Assembly (NCBI RefSeq): GCF_021134715.1
Contig: NC_060018.1
Location: 1,550,001-1,614,000, forward strand
Length of the DNA stretch: 64,000 nt
Direction: 5' to 3'
Source of the DNA: Daphnia pulex
Taxonomy: Eukaryota > Arthropoda > Branchiopoda > Diplostraca > Daphniidae
The translations under genes and the position numbers were made by a program. The notes under the pieces are model-generated. The model did not search any database and was not told where the DNA came from. It was given only the letters and a program-made list of their open reading frames with translations. Every line of letters starts with the position of its first letter. Positions within the stretch are counted from its first letter, which is position 1. Of the stretch, positions 51,001-60,800 are shown in pieces.

Positions 51001-54000
51001 CAGTCACTCGAGCGGTTCACTTGGAACTACTACCCGATATGACGGCGCGTTCCTTCTTACTAGCCTTTCGAAAATTCGCAGCTAGACGAGGACCCGTCTC
51101 AGTGATGTATTCGGACAACGCGCAAACGTTCCGATGTGTCGACCGATTCCTGAGAACTATTCACGCCGATCCCATCATTCAAGACTTTCTCGCGTCCAGA
51201 AAAACCCTTTGGATATTTTCCGCCAGCCTAGCGCCATGGTGGGGAGGATTCTGGGAACGGATGGTGAGGAGCGTCAAGGATCTGCTGCGACGCTCCAACG
51301 GTCGAGCCTGCCTTGACTACATGGAACTGGAAGCGAGTTTAGCAGAAATCGAGAGCGTAATCAACGCCCGCCCACTCAGCTATATTGGGGAAGGAGCTGA
51401 CGATCCACTTCCGATAACTCCTAACCAATTTCTAAACAACAGACGTTCTACTCGTGCCGATCCGGAGCCAGCCGTTAACTTGCTGGATCCTACATCGACC
51501 AGCATCGTACTACAAGAGATGGACAAGAACAGGAGGGAATATGTCGCTGACATCTGTGCTAGATTCGTCGACGATTATCTACTCCAACTAGACAACTTCC
51601 ACTCCAAAGGAAAATCCGGAAGGAAGATCCGCCTAGGAGAAGTCGTTGTTATCCACGACGAACACTCCAAACGACTCATGTGGTCTACCGGAGTAGTGAA
51701 GGAACTGATTCCAAGCCGCGACGGACTCATCCGTTCTGTCATGCTCAAGATTCCAAATGGTAATTTAATTAATAGAGCCATTCAATGTCTTCACCCTATA
51801 GAGCTGCGAGAAGATCTCGCCGAAGACGTCGAAATTGGAAATCCGGAACCGATCCAGGAGCCGGAAGAGGATCCAAATCCAACTCTGCCAGAACCAGAAA
51901 TCGATCTCGCTATCGGAGACGCTATGCCAGCTCCCGAAGAACCGGAAGACGTCGTCGAAGATGTCGAGCCGGATGCTACGGGCTCTGGTGGGGAGTGTGT
52001 TAGGAATATTCCATTCCAACAGACGACGACGAGATCAGGACGCCGCACAACAACACCGGCGCACCTACGCGACTATTGCCTTGGGGGCCCCCGATAGGTG
52101 GCCCCAAATTCAGTCGTTGTTACCCTACCCCCTATTGTTTATTTCCCCCCAATTTACTGTACAATATTGAGTGTGTTAAAATAGACGAGAGGTAAAAGAC
52201 ACGGTTTTGTTCGTGTCTAATTTATTCAACTTGGAAACTGTAAGTAAACGGCCCGACACGCCGAACATCCCTATTACATTTTCTACACCCACCCTGGACG
52301 GACAAGATCAAAATAAAAATTTACATGAAAAAAGCAGGAAGACCGAAAACCCACCTTAATAACACCCCCCAGAGGACCCTCATCTTGGAAGTCAAGAGGG
52401 AATAAAAGAATATAGGGCTAGGGCGTACGTTTTTATAGGAAGTCGGGAATGAATTTTGGGAAATCGATAGGCTACCACGTAGTTACCAATGATGACGGCA
52501 ATTCTTTTAAGATTGCATGTGATGCCAAGACTGATTGCCATCACTAGCGGCTCTGACAAAGAATGAAAACTATAGCGAATCCAATGCACTTATTACGGTA
52601 GTTTTTCAACATAAGGCCAAAGTAGTGCAGGCTTTATACCCCACTGCCGATGACAGGTAAAAAAAATATCAGGAATAAGGTTGAGCAATATGATTGATAC
52701 AAGCATGGCTTCCAAGACCTTGTTTGCCTTTTCCTATATACCCATGAACAACGCAATTCCGTAACGCTTCCGTGCTGCTTTAGACATCCGCTCCTTTCCC
52801 TATATGCGCCCTACATATTGTACGTTAGAGAATTGTGAAATCGGAAGAGCTTATAGATGGAATCGGTTTACAACTTTGATATCTCATTTACTAATGCATA
52901 AATGTTGTTGAGTTTGATCACTTTTTCCGTTAATTAATGAATAAAATTGAACGTTGCCCTTTCGTTACATGTACGCTCTCGCAATGACAGGCCTTGAGAC
53001 AGATCGTCTTTGGCCAATGTCCGTGTTTGGTGCGCTCGGAATTCTTCTCACGTGGCCCGGGCATGGTCTTCCGCGAAGCAGAACAGCAGCTTGCCTACGG
53101 ACTAACGTTCATCGGCGGCGATATGACTCCCCTGGCTCGATCCGTCCTAATGATAGTGCAAGCGCAGGTCCTGAGAACGATACTCTTTGAAACGGATCCG
53201 AACAAAACCTTAAAAACACGGTACATAATTTGGTAAAATTTAGTAGTTGATCGATATTATAGTCACCGCACTTTATGGCGTAACGAATTCCGTGCCTTAT
53301 ATGCTCGGAATGCTATGCGTGAATATTTGAAACAAACTGTTACAGATATCGAGCAGCTGCTATCGAATCGGATAAACAATAACGGTCAGTTTCATATGGC
53401 GGAACTGCCGAAACTTTGTCAGTTCAATTGCACTACGACGTACACAGTAGATAAATGTACAACACTCCTTTCTGCTCTTGTCTAGCTTGCCTTTCTCATC
53501 AGTCCGTGTGTAGTATTATATTCGACGGAAACACACGACAGCAATACATTACTCGAATTATAACTATTGGCCAATCAGACGTGTGCATCTAGCCCACCTG
53601 GAGTCGAGTGCACGCAAAGTATAAAGGTAAAGGTAGAGCGAAAGGTCAATAGAAAACAGAACTTGCGGTTCCGACTGATCGATGGGCTACAAAACTTGGA
53701 CGTGCGGACGATTTTCTTTGATAGTTTCTTTTTTCATTGAAACAAGGTTACCAATCGCAAGACAATTGATTTCCAATGCACTGACTCAATTCTTTTTCTT
53801 ACCGAAATAGTAATTCACCTTGACACACATCGGGGCACGTCTTATAGGTCATATTCATATAGGATTAACGAAGCCTAAGACTTTCTGGTGGCCTCTATAA
53901 TTCTAAAAACTAGGTGCCTTGAAAAGTAGTATTACACGCTCCATGTTGACTTCTAAAACGATTTGTTATATGACGTGAAACTGCTTTCTGATAACTTGTT

Positions 54001-55415
54001 TTTCAATTTGCAATTAACAGAAGAGATCCTTTAGAGCCAACGAGAACGATACAGAAAGAAGCTCTTGTTGCAGCTCTAGCCGACATCATCTGGCGGGCCG
54101 GAAGTGGACAAGGCGTACTCTGTTTACCAAGCAAATCTGGTGTATATCTCCCAGAGTCTCCCCAGTTCAATCAAGACGGAGTGACTGAAAAAGTATTCAC
54201 GCACGCTATCTAACATTCATACGCAAATGTTGACCAACTTTACTTTTTTTTCCAATTTACTTTATGTAGTTGCAGCTGGTACCTTTCGGAAAGTGGGATG
54301 AACTCGTAACCGTGCTACGCCGATATATTTACATAGTATACATTACCTTAAACACGATGGCGTAACTTTTATTTGTATTAGCAAGTTGAAATCAACTTCT
54401 CCTCTTTCTTTCCAACAGTTCCAAGAAGAACCTGGCCCGGCTGTCCTTCTTTTACTGTATAGCGCTGTTTTATCCAGAGGCTTGGATCGGTAATACCCGA
54501 AAATGAAAAGAAGTCAATCATTACCAATTTCCTAGTAATGTACCGTAAAATTTTGATGGAAAATTCTTCTTTTTTTTCAAGAGTGAACGAAGACCTGATG
54601 GGACGAGCGGCGAATTATAGCGGACTGACAAACAGAAGCCATCTGGTGAGTTTTAAGGGTAGCATTTCTAACAGTGTGCTATGCTTGCTCATGACCGGAA
54701 GAGCTAGTCCGTATTTGCATAACGGTGTCCAATACCGAGGAGATGAAGATAATGCGGTAATTAAATTGATGATAGGTTAGCAACAACATTTATACCTTAA
54801 ACCTCATTTTATACTGCAGGCTGTTGCGGAAACGGGAGTGTTAATTCGGTCACCACTCGGCCTCCTCTTATGGATGGGCAACGAGGAAAAGACACAAGCT
54901 GCTAATCTTGGATCCCGATTAAAAACACCAATCTTTCCTGTTTGGCTGGTGATCTGCTGCGACCAAACTGGCCTTTTATTTTGCTTAGACCGTGCTCTGA
55001 TGAGAGATTACCGAAACGAGTACAAGTACGTAATCTAAAAATTTACGCGTCAAAAGTTAAACCCAAAGGACACTGTCCTCACTGTCACCCTCATTTCTGT
55101 TTGAAGCTTCCAGTTGCATTACTTCACCAGTTCTCATTACCAGACAAGTGAAACCATTTTGAACATAAGCACCCGCGGATTTGAAGAAACGGATGCAGAA
55201 TTGCCTCTCAGCACGCTTGACAAAATCATCAGAACCAAGTAAGCATTCGAGTTAGTCAAATCAAAAAAGCCCCGCGATTCACTTCGCCATCTTCAGTCTC
55301 GATGAAACAACACCTGTTATATTCACTCGCTATCGATCCTGATTCATTTTCCTATTTCGGCCGCAGGTGGAGCGGAGCGCGCGTCAACTGGAACGGAATT
55401 GCGCCATTCTTATGA
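42043..55415 (+). CDS. MINDY-4/4B-like pseudo-deubiquitinase, copy 2
   Basis: 9 coding exons: 42043-42156, 52991-53220, 54021-54192, 54270-54335, 54419-54489, 54582-54756, 54820-55025, 55107-55238, 55367-55415; 404 residues. Recognised stretches: ALRQIVFGQCP, MVFREAEQQLAYGLTF, AALADIIWRAGSGQG, GPAVLLLLYSAVLSRG, LLMTGRASPYLHNGVQYRGD, RSPLGLLLWMGNEEK, LGSRLKTPIFPVWLV, IIRTKWSGARVNWNG. The catalytic Cys position holds Arg88 and the His region reads CDQTG (323-327). It lacks two introns that copy 1 has (between GP and GMVFRE, and before VTEK). The start at 42043 is the first ATG after an acceptor at 42040; a further 5' coding exon, as in the other copies, may exist but was not found. The first intron is 10.8 kb because it contains a BEL/Pao element at 44420-52287. 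AATAAA lies at 55482. Confidence 0.83.
42157..44419. other. Intron 1 of MINDY-like copy 2, left of the retrotransposon
   Basis: About 2.3 kb of intron. At about 43677-43870 both strands are open: minus reads FEANASHHNHTNASFSCAGL after a clear CAG acceptor; plus reads KLDEIITLGSDDPEIAADDK. Neither could be extended into a gene. The target duplication CCCAC ends at 44419. Confidence 0.4.
44420..44709 (+). repeat. 5' LTR
   Basis: 290 bp, TGTTAGGAAT to TTTTCTACA, reading the same as 51998-52287. It contains a splice-donor-like AACT|GTAAGT at 44662. Its first 98 bp repeat the end of the gag-pol frame, including the stop. Confidence 0.97.
44710..44724 (+). other. Candidate primer-binding site
   Basis: TGGTCCTTCGAACGG begins directly after the 5' LTR and starts with TGG, the complement of a tRNA 3' CCA end. 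The matching tRNA could not be assigned. Confidence 0.5.
45353..45512 (+). repeat. Three tandem hairpin units in the retrotransposon leader
   Basis: A 24-nt imperfect palindrome, starting GTGGCACGCCGCAAG and ending GCGCCAC, occurs at 45353-45376, 45426-45449 and 45489-45512. Each is preceded by a CTCTC/CTCGC and GTGTAGT-type block and followed by an A-rich run (up to 22 A). The periods are 73 and 63 nt. The third copy has one G-to-T change. Confidence 0.85.
45822..52097 (+). CDS. BEL/Pao gag-pol polyprotein
   Basis: 2091 residues in one frame from the ATG at 45822. Visible domains: N-terminal coiled coil; a short Ala-Asn-Gln repeat (about 130-150); DUF1759-type gag (about 190-340, KHFKGDVLEWTQFW); Cys-rich knuckles (about 455-495, CVNCFGDKHALKDC, CNKCGGRHHTALC); an aspartic protease of DUF1758 type (about 530-690, FADDGSHRSWVL); reverse transcriptase with YVDD at 1039-1042; RNase H region (VFGDASEAAYGAVAY, LPRLELLSSLLAVRLG); integrase zinc module (HESLLHAGAK...CVECKKL) and DDE core (GVDFAGP, MYSDNAQTF, WWGGFWERMV); C-terminal DUF5641-like part. 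The last 33 or so codons lie in the 3' LTR. The polyprotein is expected to be cleaved by its own protease; no frameshift or stop separates gag and pol. An acidic, Pro-rich insertion of about 60 residues interrupts the integrase core. Confidence 0.96.
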   Translation: MVQSMKNTRSATKGHITRAITRINGFANQVMAQEDVKELETLETRLKSLFESYQSATKEIKEKLIATKAAQEEIDGDLDTFLQVQDEVSGARSIIKQKKQEWLDDVKEKQEAKKEEDRDKRLLALFQQQATSQAANQAANQAANQAANPATSQAQMAQIIAQIMAAIPAPPAPVINVTAAPAPASAVQSIRLPQRQIKHFKGDVLEWTQFWESFNAAVHSSSLSNVQKFDYLKEYLKGEAYLLVNNLELTDANYQVAIDELKRMYGKTDVLIDAHIEKLDALQPVKDGNDVPALRSFQLNLQSHISALETLGVPTSSFGGLLGARLIKLIPTRLQQEWAKSPTNKSTDIEMVIKFIGDQIDAAERFNRIKGVEKEKSSPAPKQPKPANPQPATASQLAVGAKASPAPQVKSALKNKNVKFNPSWIVCERPCIFCSQIHWPTKCPKGLTERKKIIFDLKRCVNCFGDKHALKDCTSARNCNKCGGRHHTALCDKGDVRVTNPTTAAIIVASDPTLTTTACASSFGQLMLKTATVIISGQNGNETRAILFADDGSHRSWVLKSLSSQLNMKTVAVENISTRVFKKKEPNKPEMTKNVEMQVRGTWQGAPKVTLMALESDHISDTGPYVGSEFANSLWIQNEKLADDRFEMAHTEDQPIGILVGMDQMFQIMSNEAAIQSPCGLRAFQTKLGRMIAGPSQEAKSKTGTQVIQNLILTSSYPIPQITSTFATSSQKRKILSTQANKTPMEKETGTASPQTTPIGASFSDAPIGSSGEEDSKWFEKEEQVAANFDLSLFWKIENFANLEGADAVESDDRFDFFDEKITRWPDGRYCTPIPWTTDKWRLQKNLPLATGRVESTITRLRKNPGDLVNYHAEIQKLIDSKFVEEANMDYEELHTYLPHHPIFRGDKSTTKIRPVFDGAAKTKFGPSLNDVLETGPNLNPDLLSVLIRFRKYEIAWIADIEKAFLNIALQPEDAEAIRFLWPRDPAVAGSPLIAYKWKRVPFGLSSSPFLLRVTINKHFKSLKSRFPETIQQLEESLYVDDYLGGANNLSIAKKRVDETDEIFSDAQLNMRSWATNNEDLKQHLKEKGLSNQVVGLLSPALDGQQKVLGIRWDTGSDSFKFDPASIIQAVEEVGTEITKRKILSISARIFDPIGFLSPTVLLLKIIYQKLWEKEIGWDQAAPADIQKSWKIVMTGLADFTELQIPRWIGLSEKVTSHEIHVFGDASEAAYGAVAYARLQKGQEDPLIILLASKTRVAPLPKKKVTLPRLELLSSLLAVRLGEVVKNAMQVQYWRTIYWSDSLVALGWIRGEPNKWKPFVRNQVETIRKFSQPEWWRHCPGLQNPADLASRGAPAPTLVTSTLWWNGPIWLKGEETEWPDSPNDQIPQTIQSEMESEARSTTVSTTAAIAIPTASVDWNLDKISTWNRLLRRTAWVSRFLSRSQKKLRPPGPERMESIKAIGPDGKGSGKVIRITRLSREELDEAELTIYRQLQRERYPKAFESLQLDNTIQPKEKIAALFPIWDARDRLVRIHGRVSLALRDRNIDPPILLPASHIVITFLITDKHESLLHAGAKVTLSELKEKFWIVKGRQQVKKILFTCVECKKLTSPPFQELAAPLPLNRLKHAQSFHVTGVDFAGPLLYKPAQRRKKRKAPPSVQDPTPADDPTEERIEEPPAEGDAPIEALIVGEEDSVEEDVEIQDILITTTKAKKTNHLKSYVCLFTCAVTRAVHLELLPDMTARSFLLAFRKFAARRGPVSVMYSDNAQTFRCVDRFLRTIHADPIIQDFLASRKTLWIFSASLAPWWGGFWERMVRSVKDLLRRSNGRACLDYMELEASLAEIESVINARPLSYIGEGADDPLPITPNQFLNNRRSTRADPEPAVNLLDPTSTSIVLQEMDKNRREYVADICARFVDDYLLQLDNFHSKGKSGRKIRLGEVVVIHDEHSKRLMWSTGVVKELIPSRDGLIRSVMLKIPNGNLINRAIQCLHPIELREDLAEDVEIGNPEPIQEPEEDPNPTLPEPEIDLAIGDAMPAPEEPEDVVEDVEPDATGSGGECVRNIPFQQTTTRSGRRTTTPAHLRDYCLGGPR
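51998..52287 (+). repeat. 3' LTR
   Basis: Reads base for base the same as the 5' LTR over 290 bp. It is preceded by a short purine-rich tract (GGTGGGGAGTG) that is the likely plus-strand primer. The gag-pol stop lies inside at 52095-52097. Confidence 0.97.
52293..54020. other. Intron DNA of MINDY-like copy 2, right of the retrotransposon
   Basis: Apart from exon 52991-53220 there is only intron here: 52293-52990 and 53221-54020. No nested gene, RNA gene or repeat was recognised. Confidence 0.4.
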
Positions 55416-57894
55416 GACAACATTTTATACGAAGAAAATCCTTCCCCCCTCCTATTTCTCCACTCCCCCACAAATTCCCCCAATAAACGGAGACGCAATT
55501 TGAATGTGTTGGGGGTGCACAAGAAACACCATTACGTGCACCTTTTTTATACGACGGAGAGCCTATTCACCACAAAGAATTTGAAGGCGTCAATGAAGGG
55601 ATTACACCACGACTCGTCGTCGGAGCAATCAATGGAGGCGGCGGGGGAAACGCGGTGTCTGGTCCTCTTCACATGCACGTCACTTGTATATTAGGAACTT
55701 GTCTAGTAGCTCGGAGTGGTATTGTAACACCACGAACAATGGTGTCAAAAGAAAAGGAATCAAAGAGACAATATCGACCGCTTGTCGACAAGCCTGTAGC
55801 CTTGTTTATACAACGTAGTCCAGATTTGGTCTTGGTCGGTTTAAAATTATGTCCCATTGTGTACTTAACAATAAAGTGACTGCACAGTTTTGTCAGAAAA
55901 GTGTCCATCCAGCTTATTGTTGATTCCTGATTTCATGCAAAAAGCTTAAGATCATTAGGTTCAAGTATGTTCAGCAACTTGACTCGAGAGTCCCCCTCGG
56001 CTCAGCTCAAAGAAATAGATATTGCGTGACGGATGGTCATCATCTTCGTGGACGTCACGGCGAAAGTTCGGGAAGAAAAGATATGGGCATAAAAAAAAAG
56101 GCAATTGTTTATATATGTAAACTCGCATATGCATACGATTATTGCAACGCGAATACTAGTGTACAGCGATTAGACCTGGTCTATTTCTTTCCCATAATTT
56201 TGGACTATGGAAAAGATTCAAACTCGGTGATTTACTTGCTCAAACATTTGAACCTTATCGCTAGAATAATTACCGCATTGTACGACAACCGACTTCTCCC
56301 AGCCGAGTCACGTAGGAAGTTTCGTAGGAGGACAATTAACATACTGGCGCCGCATGCAATCTCGCCTGGAAGAAAGAAATCTAGCTCGACTTTAACGTCT
56401 GGGGGCCATGAATGATCCATTTATTCGTATAAATCAGATTAGAAGTCTGAGCTGACGTGACGCCGTGGATTCGTAGCCGGATTCCCCTATTATTATCCAA
56501 TCTCAATTTAATTTTGATTACGGTAAAACATACTACAAACAGGGTTTCATTTTGTGAGTGAATTCCAGAGACCTCGGAAGGGCTACCGTAGAGGTGGTCA
56601 ATATTCTTCCCCCGCATTTCTAGAATCAAAACACGCGAATAAACTGAATGATAAATCGGACATCTGTAAGAGAATGAAAACGATAGGGGGCGGAAGCGTG
56701 TCTGGGAAGTTGGGATTTAGAAAGTTGAAACATTTTTTTTTTAAGTTCTACGAACGAAAGGGTGGCAAATAAGTTTTTTTTTCTATTTGTTGCCGCTGGC
56801 ATGGCAACCCCCATTTAGAAACTGTAAGAGCCAAGTTCCCATCTTGCTCGTAGCGGGGTTGAAAACGCTAGAAGGTGTGTTTAAAGAATTAAAAAAACAT
56901 TCATGCATAATGAAAAAGGCACGTGTCAAGATGAGGATCGACGATCCCGACGACGACAGTGATAAATATTAAGCCGGAAGAAATAAAAAATATTCGTATA
57001 CAGTAACCCTATCCGTTTGTTTAACGTTGTTTGTTTAAAAGAAATTCTTTCTCGAACAATTCCTGTGAAAAAAGTTAAAAGCGAAACCTCTCTTCATTAA
57101 ACATGAATGTCGTTCCATTCTTCTCATTTAAGAAAAAAAAATCTTGTTAAAACGCATTTGGTATAGAAGGCCGGCCGGAAAAAGAGACCGAACACGCCTC
57201 TTGACGTAAAAAGAAAAGAATCATTTAGGGTCGATGGGGGCCGGACAGAACTGAACGATGGTCAAGAAATCATTGATCCATCAAGTGTGCGTTGTCGCGG
57301 GCTCGTAGGTATCCCGTCCTCTCCTCAATTCGCGTCGCCGTCGTCGTCGTCGTCTCCTGTAGAGGAACTTACCGAAAATAACTTAACATGAGAAACCTCG
57401 TGTTTATCCGCGCCCTTCGCAGAGTTGATGGACGGAATTCTTCGGTGCACCAATCCCCCGCCCCGAAACAATATCTCTATGGCCTATATGAAGTCTTCGG
57501 TCCGTCACGACTCGTGCACGATATACATATGCACACGCGCCCGCCTCTCCTCATGTCAAAGCCTTCATAGGAAAATCAATTGACCGGGCATTGCGCGTGG
57601 AATGCTCTCCGCCAATAAGGAAACAAACAAAAGCTGAGCAAGTATAGCTGTGCGTCATAAGCGCCGTACCGTCATAGCCCCAACAATGCACGCTTACGCG
57701 TTGGCGTTGATAGTCGAATTCGTCCACATCAACCTCGGCCGTGGAGCAGGCCTGGTTTTACTTTGTTTGTCTTTGGCATCACGTTGAGTCCACCGAACGT
57801 CAATGTCATCCACAATTTAACTGACTGACTAGTTTTTGATTCCGAGAAAATTTTAACTGCCAAGTGTTTCCCTTGATTGAAATCAACTGGAGCC
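55416..57894. other. Spacer between MINDY-like copies 2 and 3
   Basis: It holds the copy 2 3' UTR with AATAAA at 55482-55487 and the copy 3 promoter side. Several short frames (55500-55694, 56026-56415, 56554-56772) show no domain, splice or codon evidence. A CGT/CGC trinucleotide run occurs at about 57329-57352. Confidence 0.35.
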
Positions 57895-60800
57895 ATGAGT
57901 TTCAGGGTAAGCCTGTCCGTTGTGCAAGTGCGAAAATCGAAGTCGATTGATTGATTTTTCTTCTAACATGAAACAGGGATTCGACTACGACTTTGGATCC
58001 AGACAAGGTGGATCCTTCGCCTTCACCGCCACTCGTAAGTTAAAACACTGATGAGTTTACTACATCCACCCTCCCCACGATATGTATCCAGCCGCTCCGT
58101 CGTCGAGTCAACAGAAAGACATATCGATCTTTTTTGAAGTTATTTGCATGTTGATACATCACTTGTTTCCGATTAGAAAAAGGCAAAAAGAAATCAAGAA
58201 ATGGCTTTACCCCGTCGAATGTATATTGGATGGCGTGGTCCGGGACTTCAGTCTGTTGTGACGGCGGCATCCGCGCGAAAAGATGGATTATTTCTTTTTT
58301 CTTTTTTGTTCTGGCTGGTCTCGCTCGATCCTCCTCAGCAATAGTCCCCGTTTTCTTTGCTAGATAAGAGAAAGAAAAAGAACCTTGTATACATGTATGG
58401 AACTACCACTCAATTGTCTCACGGCGGATTGGCGATTGGTACATAACTTTTCTTCCATGTCTCAAACTCCTCCCTTTAACAGACAGCTAAAAAGTAAAAT
58501 AATTCAAATAAGAAGTGAAACAACAAGGATAACGTTGAGCACTTGTCCTTGTATAACACTTAAAGTTTTCAAATTGCTTCGTCGGAAAACCCGGACCCCG
58601 GACAGACAATTACCCGACCTTGACTTCTAGTATCATCCTACCCAATTCAATCAGATAGCAATCAAGAACTAAAAATAAAAGAGCCGACACAGTGTGTCTA
58701 TTTACGGAATTTATGGCGATCCGCAAATAAAAATGTTGGCAACCATTGACGGATTCAATGAAGTTGAACCATCGCGGTCGCTTCCAACTTTGAACTCGAT
58801 TGTTACACCGATTTTTCGCCCTCTCAGATTTAATGCAGACACGTATCATTGTTGTTGGTCAATACCTCGGTCAGGGTTGCCGTTTGCTACATTTTTATAT
58901 TCCACTGCTGTGGAACATACACGGGCAGGGTTGGCTCTATTTTGTTTCGGCCATTCAAGAAGGTATAAGCCGGTCGTAGGGAATCAACGAGAACGTAACG
59001 TGCTTGGCGAAAGGTAGCAACGGTGGAGATCGTGAGATGTCCGAAATTTTTTCGGTATATGCACCCATACGTTGCGGTAATAGTGATTGTGTTTTGGCGT
59101 GTTGGGGCGGATTTGTGGTCGCACCGACTTGCAATCGTGATTAAGTAAACATTGGTCCTCGAGGGAAAACAAAACGACGTCAATCGGAGCGGACCCTGTG
59201 GTTGGTTTTAAACAGCGTCAAGCCAGCAAGTGAGAAGGAAGGTCGGACTAACACCGGATCTTCAGTCTGCCAGGTGAAGTCCTGCCAGCTGGACGCTTCC
59301 TTCCGACCAGCTTCGTCGGCCCAGTTCGTTGTTTGCTGTCTCTGTTGGACGACGCTGCTTAACAGTTTGGCTATTCCATCATGTCTCTCAAAATTGCAGG
59401 GATCGCTGGGCGGGCTGCCGAGACTCGCGAAAGACCTCCTCGCACTCTCTCCTTGGTGCTTCCGGCCAATAATCTAGGAAAATCCATCACCGAAGATGTT
59501 GCTGTCGTAAGTCACCTTTGTCTTTCACCTTGATTATAACCTCTGCACGCCCCTGCAATGTATTCCCTAGTTCGCTGGGTCCACTCTTTGGCGCACACGA
59601 CATGCCCATTAGCCATTACCTTGAGCCAATGACATCGTCCTTGTTTCTAATTGCATTAACAAAAATGAATTTCTTTCATTCGAAGAAAGCCCTTTATCTT
59701 TGTCCAATTGTTATCAGCCTTGTAAGAATTTTCCTATACTATACTACCCCGTTGTGTTATTATCGTTCGCGTGTGCTATTCGGAGCGGCTCGGAATTCCC
59801 GTCTACCATTCAGTGAAGAAGCATAGGAAAACCCCCCTTGACAACTGTGCGATCGATTCGTATAATCGCCCTAGTCCTCATTGATTCTAAGCTATGCGAA
59901 ACAATAGGGTACGAATCTGCTGGCATCGCCATTTCAGTCGGCTAAAACGCATATGTCTTAGCCACCAGGGTAGTGTAGAGCAAATCTTATTAGCGGATTA
60001 ATCGACACGTCAAACTTGTTTTGTTTTGATCACGCCACATAGTCAACGATACTATAGGTGCGGCCAAGCGTCTTGGCTACAAATGCATTAGAACATGGCG
60101 TGCATTCGATTCATTTGCACCCAAAACCCAGACAAGAGGAATAAGAAAAAAAGCGCTCCGCGAAATAGTGCTCGAGTCGAAAGAATGATGAGCCTGAAAA
60201 AGTCGATAGAGCGAGAGTTATACTACCAGCGTTACCAACCCAAAAATAAGGTCCATTCCCGTTAAAGTTTCTCGTCATTCAAAATTATTACGTTAGACAA
60301 ACAAAATAAGGAAATTGCATATTGCATAAAAGCAAATTATTTTCGGCTTTTGTGTAGCCTACAGTTGCAGGTACACATAACATTCTTACGGCATTACTTT
60401 TCCTGTTTATTTCTACAAACACCAGGCATTACGACAAGTCGTCTTTGGACAATGTCCCGCCTCAGTACGACCCGAATTCTTCAACCAAGGTACGCTGACT
60501 ACTACAATGTTTTCAATATGACGTGTTTCCATGTTTTCTCCAAAAGGCAAATAAAACATGAATCATTCTCGCCGTCAATGTGTTTACGACTCGTTATAGG
60601 ACCTGGACTAGTCTTCCGCGAACACGGCCACCCGCTAGCCTACGGTCTTTCCATCACGAATCCATCGACGCTTCCCATGATGCGTGCTATTCTCATGACT
60701 ATTCAGGCGCAAATCTTACGGACGCTTCTCTTTGACTCGGCCATCCTCAAACTACCCAAAACTTGGTAAATCCTCCCAAGATTTCTATTTCTGTTTTAAA

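Larger units (their letters stand above)
44420..52287 (+). mobile_element. Full-length BEL/Pao LTR retrotransposon
   Basis: A 7868-bp element with 290-bp direct LTRs (TG...CA ends), a 5-bp target duplication CCCAC (44415-44419 and 52288-52292), a candidate primer site directly after the 5' LTR, a long leader, and one intact gag-pol frame. Domain order gag, zinc knuckles, protease, reverse transcriptase, RNase H, integrase and a C-terminal DUF5641-type region is that of BEL/Pao elements. No envelope frame is present. It lies in intron 1 of MINDY-like copy 2, in the same orientation. LTRs that read as identical, together with an uninterrupted frame, point to a recent insertion and a possibly mobile copy. 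Confidence 0.97.

Noticed and set aside
59381..59399. ATG at 59381 as start of MINDY-like copy 3
   Set aside because: It lies in the pyrimidine-rich tract just before an acceptor at 59399; the upstream 12-nt and 58-nt exons join the exon at 59400 in phase, as in copy 1.
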